NCBI GenBank assembly: GCA_002339325.1
Contig: DDKK01000039.1
Span: 1 to 44,567, forward strand
Reading direction: 5' to 3'
From: Nitrospiraceae bacterium UBA2600
GTDB lineage: Bacteria; Nitrospirota; Thermodesulfovibrionia; Thermodesulfovibrionales; Thermodesulfovibrionaceae
DNA: 44,567 bases
The translations under genes and the position numbers were made by a program. Below the pieces are notes generated by a model. It had not been told where the DNA came from, ran no database searches, and saw only the letters and a program-made list of their open reading frames with translations. Below, piece by piece: positions 25,403 to 33,989 of the stretch (the first letter of the stretch is position 1; each line of letters starts with the position of its first letter).

Positions 25403-26175
25403 ATGGTAAATCCTAAGAGGTAAAGTAGCACTCTCGTGAGGACAAAATCCATTGCAATTACAATAACAATTGACGTAACAACCGCCTTTGTAGTTGATGT
25501 TCTAAGTCCCTTTGCGCCTCCTCTGGTTGTAAGACCGTAAAAGCAGCTTATACATGATATAAGATAGCCAAAAATAAAAGGCTTTATTGAGCCAGAAAAG
25601 ACATTCTCAAAGGTAAGCTCACGGATTATACTTGACCAGAAAAAAGACCCACTCTGATTACTTACAAAAACGGCTATATAGTAACTTCCTAAAAGACACA
25701 CCAAGTCACCTATTATTGTTAGACATGGAAGCATTACCACAGAGGCAAATACACGTGGTATTACAACCTTTTTAATTGGGTCAATCCCATAAACTCTAAG
25801 AGTGTCTATCTGGTGACCAAGAATCATCGAACCTATCTCTGCTGCCTGTCCAGCCCCTACTCTTCCTATGAAAACAAGAGCAGTAACAAGAGGGCCGATT
25901 TCTCTGATAACAGCTATCCCTACAATTTTGCCGGTATACATCTTTAGTCCAAGACCACTAAGCTCTGCGCTTAGTTGAAGACTGAGAGCCATTCCCACAA
26001 ATAGACAGACAAGAGAGACAATGAAAACTGATGAAGAACCGGCATATTCCATTTGCTCTATAATATCATCAAGGTAGAGAGGTTTTTTAAAAATTTTCAA
26101 GATTGAATGTATGCAAAGGGAATAGAAATTTTGCAAGTCAGAGATGAGGCTTTTAATCTTAATTTCTGATATCAT
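25399..26175 (-). CDS. mlaE: ABC transporter permease, MlaE-like
   Basis: This 258-residue permease of the MlaE (DUF140) family has about five membrane helices and the conserved central stretch VIREIGPLVTALVFIGRVGAG, then EIGSMILGHQIDTLRVYGIDP and LVTPRV-like IPRVFASVVMLPCL. Together with MlaF it should form the inner-membrane part of a lipid transporter. The first ATG is preceded by TATTTT about 7 nt upstream and no clear ribosome site, so this could be another leaderless message, less certain than others. Confidence 0.9.
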   Translation of the reverse strand: MISEIKIKSLISDLQNFYSLCIHSILKIFKKPLYLDDIIEQMEYAGSSSVFIVSLVCLFVGMALSLQLSAELSGLGLKMYTGKIVGIAVIREIGPLVTALVFIGRVGAGQAAEIGSMILGHQIDTLRVYGIDPIKKVVIPRVFASVVMLPCLTIIGDLVCLLGSYYIAVFVSNQSGSFFWSSIIRELTFENVFSGSIKPFIFGYLISCISCFYGLTTRGGAKGLRTSTTKAVVTSIVIVIAMDFVLTRVLLYLLGFTI

Positions 26176-26229
26176 GACAACAAAAATATCTTATCATAAA
26201 TGCTAAATTTCCTTACACAGTTGAAATGT

Positions 26230-26235
26230 TATAAT
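26230..26235 (+). promoter_or_regulatory. Extended -10 promoter of the Lon-like gene
   Basis: TGTTATAAT: a perfect TATAAT preceded by TGn, 28 nt before the ATG at 26264. The -35 is poor. Unlike several neighbours, this gene has a normal leader and the ribosome site AAGGAGG. Confidence 0.55.
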
Positions 26236-26263
26236 AGATAAAAATAAAAAGGAGGCAACTGTT

Positions 26264-28690
26264 ATGATTTATAAACTTTCTGCTGACGAGACCTACAAAA
26301 GATGCGACGATAAAGAATTTGATTTCGAGACCACATTAGAAATTCCTCCTTTAACAGGAACAATCGGACAAGAAAGAGCTATTGCAGCTCTTGACTTTGG
26401 TCTGAATTTATACGCTAAAGGATTTAACATATATGCCCTTGGTGCACAGGGCACTGGAAAGATGAGAGCCATAAGAAGCCTTCTTGCTGAAAAAGTAAAA
26501 AATGAGCCCGTTCCACCTGATTGGTGCTATTTATATAACTTCAAAAAACCAGACAATCCAATAGCTGTAAGTCTACCGGCAGGTAAGGCACGAGAATTCC
26601 AGAAAGAAATGGAAAACCTGATTAATACTCTTAGAACAGAAATTCCCAAGGCCTTTGAATCAAAAGAATACGATAAACAGCGTAACAAAATACTCGAGGA
26701 CTTTCAGCAAAAACAAAAAGAGTGGTTTTCGGCCATAGAAGAAGAAGCCAGAAACAAAGGGTTTGCCATAAGAAAAGCCCTGGCAGGACTTATAATTGTT
26801 CCAGTAAAAAGAGATGGCGAACCTTTAACAGAAGAAGAGTTCATGGCATTAGAGCCTGAAACGAGAAAACGAATTGACGAGATGGGCAAAATGCTTCAGG
26901 AGAAGCTTGATGATGTTGTTAGAGCTGTCCGTGAGGCAGACAAAATGGTAAAAGAAATGCTTCTAAAGTTAGAAAGACAGATTGCTCTTGAAGTGATTGA
27001 ATCACCAATAGAAGAAATAAAAAGTAAGTATTCATACAGCGAAAAAATTATTCAGTATCTCGATGCTGTAAAAGAAGACATTCTTAACAATCTTCAAGAC
27101 TTTAAAATACAAGAGGAAGTCACACCTCCTATGCCACCTTTCATGCGAATTCCTCGAGAAGTTTCTTTTGTTAAGTATACTGTTAATATTCTCGTGGATA
27201 ATTCAAACACACAGGGAGCACCAGTTGTATACGAGCCTAATCCAACCTATCTGAATCTGTTTGGAAGCATTGAGTATAAGATTCAATATGGCATGGCTAT
27301 AACAGATTTTACAATGATAAAGCCAGGTTCTCTACACAAGGCAAATGGTGGTTATATTGTCATAGATGCAATGGCACTTCTTAAAAATTTATTCTCCTAC
27401 GATTCTCTAAAAAGAGCTCTGCGAAACAAAGAAATAAAAATCGAAGATGTATGGGAACAATACAGACTCATAACAACTTCTACTTTAAGGCCGGAACCAA
27501 TACCTCTTAATATTAAAGTAATCTTAACAGGAACACCCTATCTTTACTATCTTCTTTACAACTACGACGATGAATATAAAGAACTCTTTAAAGTAAAAGC
27601 TGATTTTGACATACGAATGCCCAGAAATGAAGAAAATATTAAAAAATATGCGCAGTTTGTAGCTCTCTGTCAGAAAGAAGAAGGACTTCTGCCTTTTCAT
27701 CGCTCCGCTGTTGCAAAAATTGTTGAGTATGGCTCAAGACTTGCCGAACATCAGGAAAAGCTTTCTACACAGTTTAGTTCCATTGCAGACCTTGCAAGAG
27801 AAGCCCATTTCTGGGCCAAAAAAGACGGTAAAAAAATTGTTGAAGCATCGCATGTTAAAAAAGCACTTGAGCAAAGGGTTTACAGGTCTGCAAGCATAGA
27901 GGAAAAGCTCAGAGAACTTATACTTGAGGATGTCCTAATTGTCGAAACATCAGGCAGTAAAGTGGGGCAAATTAATGGACTGGCAGTGCTTGACCTCGGT
28001 GATTACAGCTTTGGTAAGCCTTCAAGAATAACGGCAAGAGTTTATCTTGGAAAATCAGGAATTGTAAACATTGAAAGAGAAACAAAGATGTCCGGAAAAA
28101 TTCATGAAAAGGCAGTAATGATTCTTTCAAGCTATCTGTTGAGTAAGTATGCCATAAAGAAGCCTATAAGTCTAAGCGCATCCCTTACTTTCGAGCAGTT
28201 ATACGAAATGATAGAGGGAGACAGTGCAACCTGTGCAGAACTTTATGCCCTTTTAAGCAGTATCGCGGAAATTCCCCTAAAGCAGACAATAGCTGTTACC
28301 GGTTCTATGGACCAGAGAGGTGAGGTGCAACCGGTAGGAGGAATAAATGAAAAAATAGAAGGATTTTTCGAATTATGTAGAATTCGCGGGCTCGATGGAA
28401 GTCATGGAGTGATAATTCCGAGAAGAAATGTAAAACATCTAATGCTCAAGGAAGAGATACAATGGGCAGTGGAAAAGGGAAAATTTCACATATATGCCAT
28501 AGAGTATGCTGAAGAAGGGCTTGAAATTCTTACAGATTTAAAGGCAGGCGAGCTTCAGGCAGATGGTAGTTATCCTGAGGGAACAATTAACTATTTAGTT
28601 ATGAAACGCCTTGATGAAATGGCTGAAATGTTGAAGAAAAAAGATACAGACAAAAAAGACGAAAACAAAGGAACGGCAAATTCTTTATAG
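26264..28690 (+). CDS. Lon-family ATP-dependent protease (LonB-like, AAA_32 type)
   Basis: This 808-residue protein has the architecture of the soluble Lon relatives with an inserted coiled region. Walker A is ALGAQGTGKMRAI (about residues 58-70). A long helical segment rich in Glu and Lys (about 115-290) follows, then the remaining AAA+ domain. The C-terminal Lon protease domain has the catalytic dyad Ser654 in EGDSATCAELYALLSS and Lys697 in GGINEKIEGF. There is no transmembrane insertion, which separates it from archaeal LonB, and no N-terminal LAN domain, which separates it from LonA. The role is presumably protein quality control; substrates are unknown. No strong terminator is visible downstream before the convergent 5S gene. 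Confidence 0.9.
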   Translation: MIYKLSADETYKRCDDKEFDFETTLEIPPLTGTIGQERAIAALDFGLNLYAKGFNIYALGAQGTGKMRAIRSLLAEKVKNEPVPPDWCYLYNFKKPDNPIAVSLPAGKAREFQKEMENLINTLRTEIPKAFESKEYDKQRNKILEDFQQKQKEWFSAIEEEARNKGFAIRKALAGLIIVPVKRDGEPLTEEEFMALEPETRKRIDEMGKMLQEKLDDVVRAVREADKMVKEMLLKLERQIALEVIESPIEEIKSKYSYSEKIIQYLDAVKEDILNNLQDFKIQEEVTPPMPPFMRIPREVSFVKYTVNILVDNSNTQGAPVVYEPNPTYLNLFGSIEYKIQYGMAITDFTMIKPGSLHKANGGYIVIDAMALLKNLFSYDSLKRALRNKEIKIEDVWEQYRLITTSTLRPEPIPLNIKVILTGTPYLYYLLYNYDDEYKELFKVKADFDIRMPRNEENIKKYAQFVALCQKEEGLLPFHRSAVAKIVEYGSRLAEHQEKLSTQFSSIADLAREAHFWAKKDGKKIVEASHVKKALEQRVYRSASIEEKLRELILEDVLIVETSGSKVGQINGLAVLDLGDYSFGKPSRITARVYLGKSGIVNIERETKMSGKIHEKAVMILSSYLLSKYAIKKPISLSASLTFEQLYEMIEGDSATCAELYALLSSIAEIPLKQTIAVTGSMDQRGEVQPVGGINEKIEGFFELCRIRGLDGSHGVIIPRRNVKHLMLKEEIQWAVEKGKFHIYAIEYAEEGLEILTDLKAGELQADGSYPEGTINYLVMKRLDEMAEMLKKKDTDKKDENKGTANSL

Positions 28691-28855
28691 AAATTCCTTT
28701 TATATGGGCCTGTAATGTGTAAACTAATTTTCGTTTAATTTTCATGCGCAAAATTACACCAAATCACATAAGACATTAGCTACTATACTTGAGGAAAAGT
28801 AAATTCATGTGGGAAGTTCGAATATTATGGAGTAACTTTGTTAAAACAAAAAAAG

Positions 28856-28971
<116 letters not shown>

Positions 28972-28979
28972 CAATTTTT

Positions 28980-29009
28980 ATAATATCACACACTCCATAA
29001 AAAATGCAA
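28980..29009 (-). promoter_or_regulatory. Promoter of the isolated 5S rRNA
   Basis: On the minus strand: -35 TTGCAT (complement of 29004-29009), 18-nt spacer, and TATTAT (complement of 28980-28985) with an upstream TGA. The 5S 5' end lies about 9 nt further. This arrangement supports independent transcription of the gene. Confidence 0.65.
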
Positions 29010-29069
29010 GCCCCCTTTTAATCCATATCCTTTTGTCAGCTAACTCTATGCTTATCCCTAATTTTTCCA

Positions 29070-29088
29070 ATAAAAACTCGGTTTTTAT
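29070..29088. repeat. Perfect inverted repeat between divergent 5S and PBP1A promoters
   Basis: ATAAAAAC-TCG-GTTTTTAT is an 8-bp perfect dyad with a 3-nt centre. It overlaps where the -35 of the PBP1A promoter would fall. It might be an operator. The arms are AT-rich, so it is a weak hairpin if transcribed. Confidence 0.35.
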
Positions 29089-29105
29089 GCTTTTCTACTT
29101 CGTGG

Positions 29106-29111
29106 TATAAT
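29106..29111 (+). promoter_or_regulatory. Extended -10 box of the PBP1A operon
   Basis: TGGTATAAT (TGn plus TATAAT) ends 7 nt before the ATG at 29119. Transcription would begin at the start codon or the base before it, and no ribosome site is present, so the mRNA is probably leaderless. Confidence 0.6.
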
Positions 29112-29118
29112 AAAATTT

Positions 29119-31296
29119 ATGAGAATTAAGGTCATAATAATAACAGTCTTAATAATAATCGCCTTTATGGCTGGTGCTGGTTTTGCAATTTTTAGAGACA
29201 TACCGTCTATAAAGGATTTCGAAAGAATTAAAACTCCCGAGGGAACAAAGGTTTACGCTGAAGACGGTACGCTAATAGGTGAATTTAAAATCCAGAAAGG
29301 CATTTATATTCCCATTAAACAGATTCCGAAGCATCTTATTAATGCCGTTGTTGCCGTAGAGGATTCAAGATTCTGGAAGCATAAGGGCATTGACTACATC
29401 GGCATAGGAAGAGCCCTTGTTACAGATATATTTCACATGAAACTCAAAGAAGGTGGCAGCACCATAACGCAGCAGCTTGCCAAGATAATGTTTCTAACAC
29501 CAGAAAAAACGCTCTCAAGAAAAGTTAAAGAAGCTTATCTTGCAATGAAAATTGAACGAGAGCTATCTAAGGAGAAAATACTGGAGCTCTATTTAAACAA
29601 CGTCTACTTTGGTCACGGCGCTTATGGCGTTGAAATGGCATCAAGAATATATTTTGGTAAGCCTGTAAATCAGATAACCCTTCCCGAAGCAGCACTACTT
29701 GCAGGACTAATTAGAGCGCCAAATGCTTATTCTCCATACAATGACCTCGTAAGAGCAAAGCAAAGGCAGGAGATTGTTCTTGAAAGAATGGAAAAAGAGG
29801 AATTCATAAGTCCTCAGGAAAGAAAAAGAGCATCTAATCAGTCAATCCATTTAAGTTCCTTGAGAATCTCAACAGAGAATTATAACTACTTTCTTGAATA
29901 CGTAAGAAAGCAATTAGAAGAGAATTTTGACATTGAGAAAATTTACAAGGGTAACTTGAGAGTATACACAACCTTAGACCCTCATGCTCAGATATCTGCC
30001 CAAAGAGCATTGCAGGAGGGATTAAGAGAAGTAGACAAAAGAATGGGATGGCGTGGCAGTCTTGGAAAGGTCTCTCTAAAGGAAGATACAGCAGAAGAAA
30101 AAGTTGCCTTTACTCCATCTCAGGGCGACATAGCAAGAGGAACGGTAATCTCAGTTAATCCCAATCAGGCAGTAATAAAAGCAAGGGGGATTAAAGGTAA
30201 ATTAAATCTTCAGGATGCTCAGTGGGCAAGCAAGATTCTTGACCCCTCGGGAAAAATTAAAATCCTCAAAAGCTTTAAGCTTACAGACATTCTGTCACCT
30301 GGCGATATTGTGATGGTAAGATTTAAATCTGTAGGCAAAGAAATATTGTTTTCTCTCGAACAAGAACCTGAGATAGAAGGAGCACTGGCAGCATTAGACC
30401 CTCAGACTGGCTATATAAAAGCAATGGTAGGAGGCTACAGCTTTCAAAGGGGAGAATTTAACAGGGCTGTATATGCAAAAAGACAGCCGGGCAGTTCTTT
30501 CAAACCCTTTGTTTACGCTGCTGCTATAGAGAAGGGATTTAGCCCTGAGGACACTATACTTGATGAACCAATTAGCTACAGAACAGGACTCAAAGAATGG
30601 TCTCCCTCCAACTATGACGGCGAATTCTGGGGAGAGATAACCTTGAGAAGAGCCCTTGCCTTTTCAAGAAATGTTCCTACTGTAAGACTTGCCGAAACAG
30701 TAGGCATCGATTCAATTATCAATCTTGCTAAAAAAGCAGGGATAACTTCGGAGATACCCGCAGATTTGAGCCTTGCACTCGGAAGTTTGAGCCTTTCTCC
30801 GCTTGAATTAACATCTGCTTTTGCGGTTTTTGCCAATGGCGGAAAAAAGATAAAGCCCATAGCTATAAAATATGTAACGGATAATACGGGAAAAATTATT
30901 CTTCAGAATGAACCTCAGCCTGAGGAAGTTCTTTCACCAGAAGTAGCTTACACTATTACAGAGATGCTCAAAGATGTAGTTGCCTACGGAACTGGAACAA
31001 GAGCCAACATTGGTAGACCCGTAGCAGGTAAAACAGGCACAAGTAATGAATTCCGAGATGCCTGGTTTGTAGGATATACTCCCCAGCTTGTTGCTGGTGT
31101 GTGGGTAGGATATGACGATATGAGAAAGAGTCTCGGACATGGCGAGGCAGGTGGAAGAGCCTCTGCACCAATATGGGCTCAGTTTATGAAAGAGGTGCTC
31201 TCCAGCAGAGAAATACAAGATTTTCAGCGACCTGAGCAAGAAAGTCCAAAGGAAAGCGCCCAAAAAGATACACCACCTATTATGCCAAAGCAGTGA
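29119..31296 (+). CDS. mrcA: Penicillin-binding protein 1A (class A, bifunctional)
   Basis: This 725-residue protein makes and cross-links peptidoglycan. One N-terminal helix (about 4-24) anchors it in the inner membrane. The GT51 transglycosylase domain shows VAVEDSRFWKHKGID with catalytic Glu81, GGSTITQQLAK (112-122) and the KILELYLNNVYFG segment. The transpeptidase domain has the active serine Ser459 in PGSSFKPF, then SRN (AFSRNVPTV) and KTG (AGKTGTSNEFRDAWFVGYTP). An OB-like insertion lies between the two (about 310-420). The C-terminal tail is short and Pro/Lys-rich. It heads a small operon with panE and panC. Confidence 0.95.
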   Translation: MRIKVIIITVLIIIAFMAGAGFAIFRDIPSIKDFERIKTPEGTKVYAEDGTLIGEFKIQKGIYIPIKQIPKHLINAVVAVEDSRFWKHKGIDYIGIGRALVTDIFHMKLKEGGSTITQQLAKIMFLTPEKTLSRKVKEAYLAMKIERELSKEKILELYLNNVYFGHGAYGVEMASRIYFGKPVNQITLPEAALLAGLIRAPNAYSPYNDLVRAKQRQEIVLERMEKEEFISPQERKRASNQSIHLSSLRISTENYNYFLEYVRKQLEENFDIEKIYKGNLRVYTTLDPHAQISAQRALQEGLREVDKRMGWRGSLGKVSLKEDTAEEKVAFTPSQGDIARGTVISVNPNQAVIKARGIKGKLNLQDAQWASKILDPSGKIKILKSFKLTDILSPGDIVMVRFKSVGKEILFSLEQEPEIEGALAALDPQTGYIKAMVGGYSFQRGEFNRAVYAKRQPGSSFKPFVYAAAIEKGFSPEDTILDEPISYRTGLKEWSPSNYDGEFWGEITLRRALAFSRNVPTVRLAETVGIDSIINLAKKAGITSEIPADLSLALGSLSLSPLELTSAFAVFANGGKKIKPIAIKYVTDNTGKIILQNEPQPEEVLSPEVAYTITEMLKDVVAYGTGTRANIGRPVAGKTGTSNEFRDAWFVGYTPQLVAGVWVGYDDMRKSLGHGEAGGRASAPIWAQFMKEVLSSREIQDFQRPEQESPKESAQKDTPPIMPKQ

Positions 31297-31303
31297 GACT
31301 GGG

Positions 31304-32257
31304 ATGAGAATTCTAATAGTCGGCCTCGGAGCACTGGGAACAGTTTTTGCAACCCTTCTTAAGGCAGGTGGAAATACTGTTTATGGACTAACAAAGGAAA
31401 AGTATATTGAACAATTAGCAAACAAACCTCTAAAAGTAAGTGGTTTGTTCGGTAACAAAGAAGCCTTTTTAGACGGCATCTTTTCAAGTCCTGAAGAATT
31501 GAAACAAAAAAATTTAGACCTCATAATAATTTCAGTAAAGGCTTACGATACGGAGTTCACTATTAAGCAAATAAAGCCCTTAGTTGAGCAGAATACCCTT
31601 GTTTTATTGGCTCAAAACGGCTATGGCAATTATGAGGTTGCTATTTCTATACTGGGCAAAGAAAAAGTAATACTTGGAAGGGTAATTTTTGGTGCAAAAA
31701 TCATAGAAACAGGCTCGGCAGAAGTAACCGTATTCGCCGATGATATCGTTATCGGTCATCCCGATAATCTGATAAATTTGGGAAGATTAAACGCTATCGC
31801 AGATATTTTCAATAAAGCAGGCCTTTCTACAAGAGCATCTTCAGATGTTTATGCCATACTGTGGGATAAAATACTCTACAACTCGGCTTTAAACCCTCTT
31901 GGTGCTATTCTCGAATGCACCTACGGCAGCCTTGCTGAAAATGAGGAAACAAGAACAATAATGAACAAAATTATTGAGGAGATTTTCATCGTTACTAAAG
32001 CCTATAAAATAAAGCTTAACTGGAACAGTCCTGAAGATTATCTCGAACATTTTTATACGAAACTTGTTCCACCTACTGCAAAGCATTTTCCTTCAATGTA
32101 TTATGATGTTCACTCTGGCAAGAGAACAGAAATAGATGCTTTAAACGGTGCAATAGTAAAACTTGCAAAACAGAAAGGCCTGTCAGTTCCTTTCAATGAA
32201 ACAATCTGCAATCTAATAAAAACTAAGGAAAAACTAAAGAGAGAGAAATCAAACTGA
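31304..32257 (+). CDS. panE: 2-dehydropantoate 2-reductase
   Basis: This NADPH-dependent enzyme reduces ketopantoate to pantoate in pantothenate and CoA synthesis. The 317-residue protein begins with the nucleotide fold IVGLGALGTVFATLLKAGG. The catalytic lysine and asparagine region is LWDKILYNSALNPLGAILEC, followed by the Pro-containing SMYYDVHSGKRTEIDALNGA segment that closes the active site. It lies 7 nt after the PBP gene and just before panC, consistent with one transcript and one pathway. Confidence 0.93.
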   Translation: MRILIVGLGALGTVFATLLKAGGNTVYGLTKEKYIEQLANKPLKVSGLFGNKEAFLDGIFSSPEELKQKNLDLIIISVKAYDTEFTIKQIKPLVEQNTLVLLAQNGYGNYEVAISILGKEKVILGRVIFGAKIIETGSAEVTVFADDIVIGHPDNLINLGRLNAIADIFNKAGLSTRASSDVYAILWDKILYNSALNPLGAILECTYGSLAENEETRTIMNKIIEEIFIVTKAYKIKLNWNSPEDYLEHFYTKLVPPTAKHFPSMYYDVHSGKRTEIDALNGAIVKLAKQKGLSVPFNETICNLIKTKEKLKREKSN

Positions 32258-32267
32258 AGGAGCAGAT

Positions 32268-33110
32268 ATGGAGATTATAAGAATTCCCCGCATAATGAGA
32301 GAGATAACAAGAGACTTAAGAACAAAATCAAAATCCATTGGCTTTGTTCCAACAATGGGAGCTCTTCACGAAGGACACCTATCTCTTATAAGAAGAGCAA
32401 AAGATGAAAACGATATTTCTATAGTAAGCATATTTGTAAATCCAAAACAGTTCTTAGCAGGTGAAGATTTTGAAAAATATCCAAGAGATGTGGAAAGTGA
32501 CAAAGAAAAGCTTATTAGGTTGGGAATTGACTATCTCTTTTTGCCAGACACCGACTCTTTGTATCCGAATGGCTACAGTACCTATGTTAATGTGGAGGGT
32601 TTAAGCGAAAAATTGTGTGGCAAGTTCAGGCCAGGCCATTTTAGAGGTGTTGCCACCGTAGTATGTAAGCTTTTCAATTTAGTCCGGCCAACGAGAGCAT
32701 ATTTTGGACAAAAAGACTATCAGCAGAGTTTGATTATTAAGAGAATGATAGAAGATTTAAACTTTGATACGGAACTTATAATCTGCCCTACAATGAGGGA
32801 AGAAGACGGTCTTGCAATGAGTTCAAGAAACAGCTATCTGAATGAAAGAGAAAGAGAGGCTGCGACAGTAATTTTTAAAGCATTAAAAGCAGGAGAAGCT
32901 ATGCTTAAAGAGTATAAAACTCCTCAAGAGGCAACACAAAAAATGTTAGAGATACTAAAATCGCAGCCTCTTGTAACCGAAATTCAGTATGTCGGAGTTT
33001 ATGACCCGTTAAATCTTGAAGAGGTAAAAGAGAAGCAAGAAAAATATCTACTTGCCATAGCTGTAAAAATTGGCCAGACCAGACTGATTGATAACGTCTT
33101 GATTTATTAA
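32268..33110 (+). CDS. panC: Pantothenate synthetase (pantoate-beta-alanine ligase)
   Basis: This ATP-dependent ligase joins pantoate and beta-alanine. At 280 residues it is of typical length. Signatures are GFVPTMGALHEGHLSLI with the HxGH nucleotide site, KLCGKFRPGHFRGVATVV, AYFGQKDYQQ, and the KMSKS-like LAMSSRNSYL. The ribosome site is GGAG just before the ATG. panE and panC together give the last two steps from ketopantoate. Confidence 0.95.
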   Translation: MEIIRIPRIMREITRDLRTKSKSIGFVPTMGALHEGHLSLIRRAKDENDISIVSIFVNPKQFLAGEDFEKYPRDVESDKEKLIRLGIDYLFLPDTDSLYPNGYSTYVNVEGLSEKLCGKFRPGHFRGVATVVCKLFNLVRPTRAYFGQKDYQQSLIIKRMIEDLNFDTELIICPTMREEDGLAMSSRNSYLNEREREAATVIFKALKAGEAMLKEYKTPQEATQKMLEILKSQPLVTEIQYVGVYDPLNLEEVKEKQEKYLLAIAVKIGQTRLIDNVLIY

Positions 33111-33178
33111 AATTGCCTTTTTTCTCAAATATTTTTTGCTCTCCCTTTTCAACCAGGAGAATTTAAGTTCCAGTAAGG

Positions 33179-33184
33179 TATAAT
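33179..33184 (+). promoter_or_regulatory. Predicted -10 box of uppP-ftsK
   Basis: A perfect TATAAT lies 31 nt before the TTG start of uppP, with AGGAGG at 33205-33210 in between. The -35 region is weak. The stretch 33111-33215 contains no other recognisable element. Confidence 0.45.
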
Positions 33185-33215
33185 AAATAGTTCAAAGTTA
33201 AGTTAGGAGGATATT

Positions 33216-33989
33216 TTGGAAGACCTATTAAAGGCAATAATACTCGGTATTATTCAAGGATTAACCGAATTCCTTCCAGTAAGTAGCACTGCCCATTTAA
33301 TTATAACACCATGGATTTTTGGTTGGAAGGGCAGCGTTGACTCTCTGAGCTTCGATATTGCTGTTCATACAGGAACTCTTATGTCACTTCTTTACTGCTT
33401 CTGGAAAGACTGGATAGATATATTTTTCAAGGAAAGAAAAATCTTGGTCTATCTGATAATAGGCACAATTCCTGCTGCCATAGCCGGTATCACTTTTCAT
33501 GACTTTATAGAAAATCAACTAAGAAATCCTTTGATAATCGTTTTTACTCTCGTATCAGTAGGAATTATAATGCTCATAGCAGAAAGAACCGGAAAAAAGC
33601 AGAGAGATAACGTTAATTTTTCAGATGCTTTAATTATCGGTGTAGCTCAGGCAGTAGCTCTTATACCTGGAGTTTCCCGCTCAGGAATTACTATAACTGC
33701 GGGATTATTCAAAGGGCTTGACAGGGCATATGCTGCCAAGTTTTCCTTTCTTCTTTCAACACCTGCCATTGCAGGAGCAGCAACCTTAGACTTTTATAAA
33801 TCTTTGAAAATTGGTTATTCCCACGACTACACTCTTTTTGCAGCGGGTATAGTTACGGCTTTTATTACTGGGGTTTTAGCAATCAAGTTTCTTCTAAGTT
33901 TTTTAAAAAAATACCCGCTTAATGTTTTTATTTACTACCGATGGGTTTTAGCAGGAGTAATCTTTTTGTTATATTTTTTTAGAAGCTGA
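33216..33989 (+). CDS. uppP: Undecaprenyl-diphosphatase (BacA/UppP)
   Basis: This 257-residue inner-membrane phosphatase recycles undecaprenyl pyrophosphate to the monophosphate carrier for wall synthesis; overproduction confers bacitracin resistance in E. coli. The signatures are QGLTEFLPVSSTAHL near residue 15 and PGVSRSGITITAGLFKGLDR near 155. About eight helices are visible. The start is TTG, fixed by AGGAGG five bases upstream and by the family N-terminus. Its stop overlaps the ftsK start (TGATG). Confidence 0.93.
   Translation: MEDLLKAIILGIIQGLTEFLPVSSTAHLIITPWIFGWKGSVDSLSFDIAVHTGTLMSLLYCFWKDWIDIFFKERKILVYLIIGTIPAAIAGITFHDFIENQLRNPLIIVFTLVSVGIIMLIAERTGKKQRDNVNFSDALIIGVAQAVALIPGVSRSGITITAGLFKGLDRAYAAKFSFLLSTPAIAGAATLDFYKSLKIGYSHDYTLFAAGIVTAFITGVLAIKFLLSFLKKYPLNVFIYYRWVLAGVIFLLYFFRS

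Noticed and set aside
28712..28754. GTGTAA...TTACAC inverted repeat after the Lon-like gene
   Set aside because: Short arms, long loop and an AT-rich inner stem; too weak to call a terminator or regulatory site.
28811..28830. GTTCGAAT next to the 5S gene, like a tRNA T-loop
   Set aside because: The flanking 5-nt stems do not pair and no acceptor or anticodon arm can be built around it.
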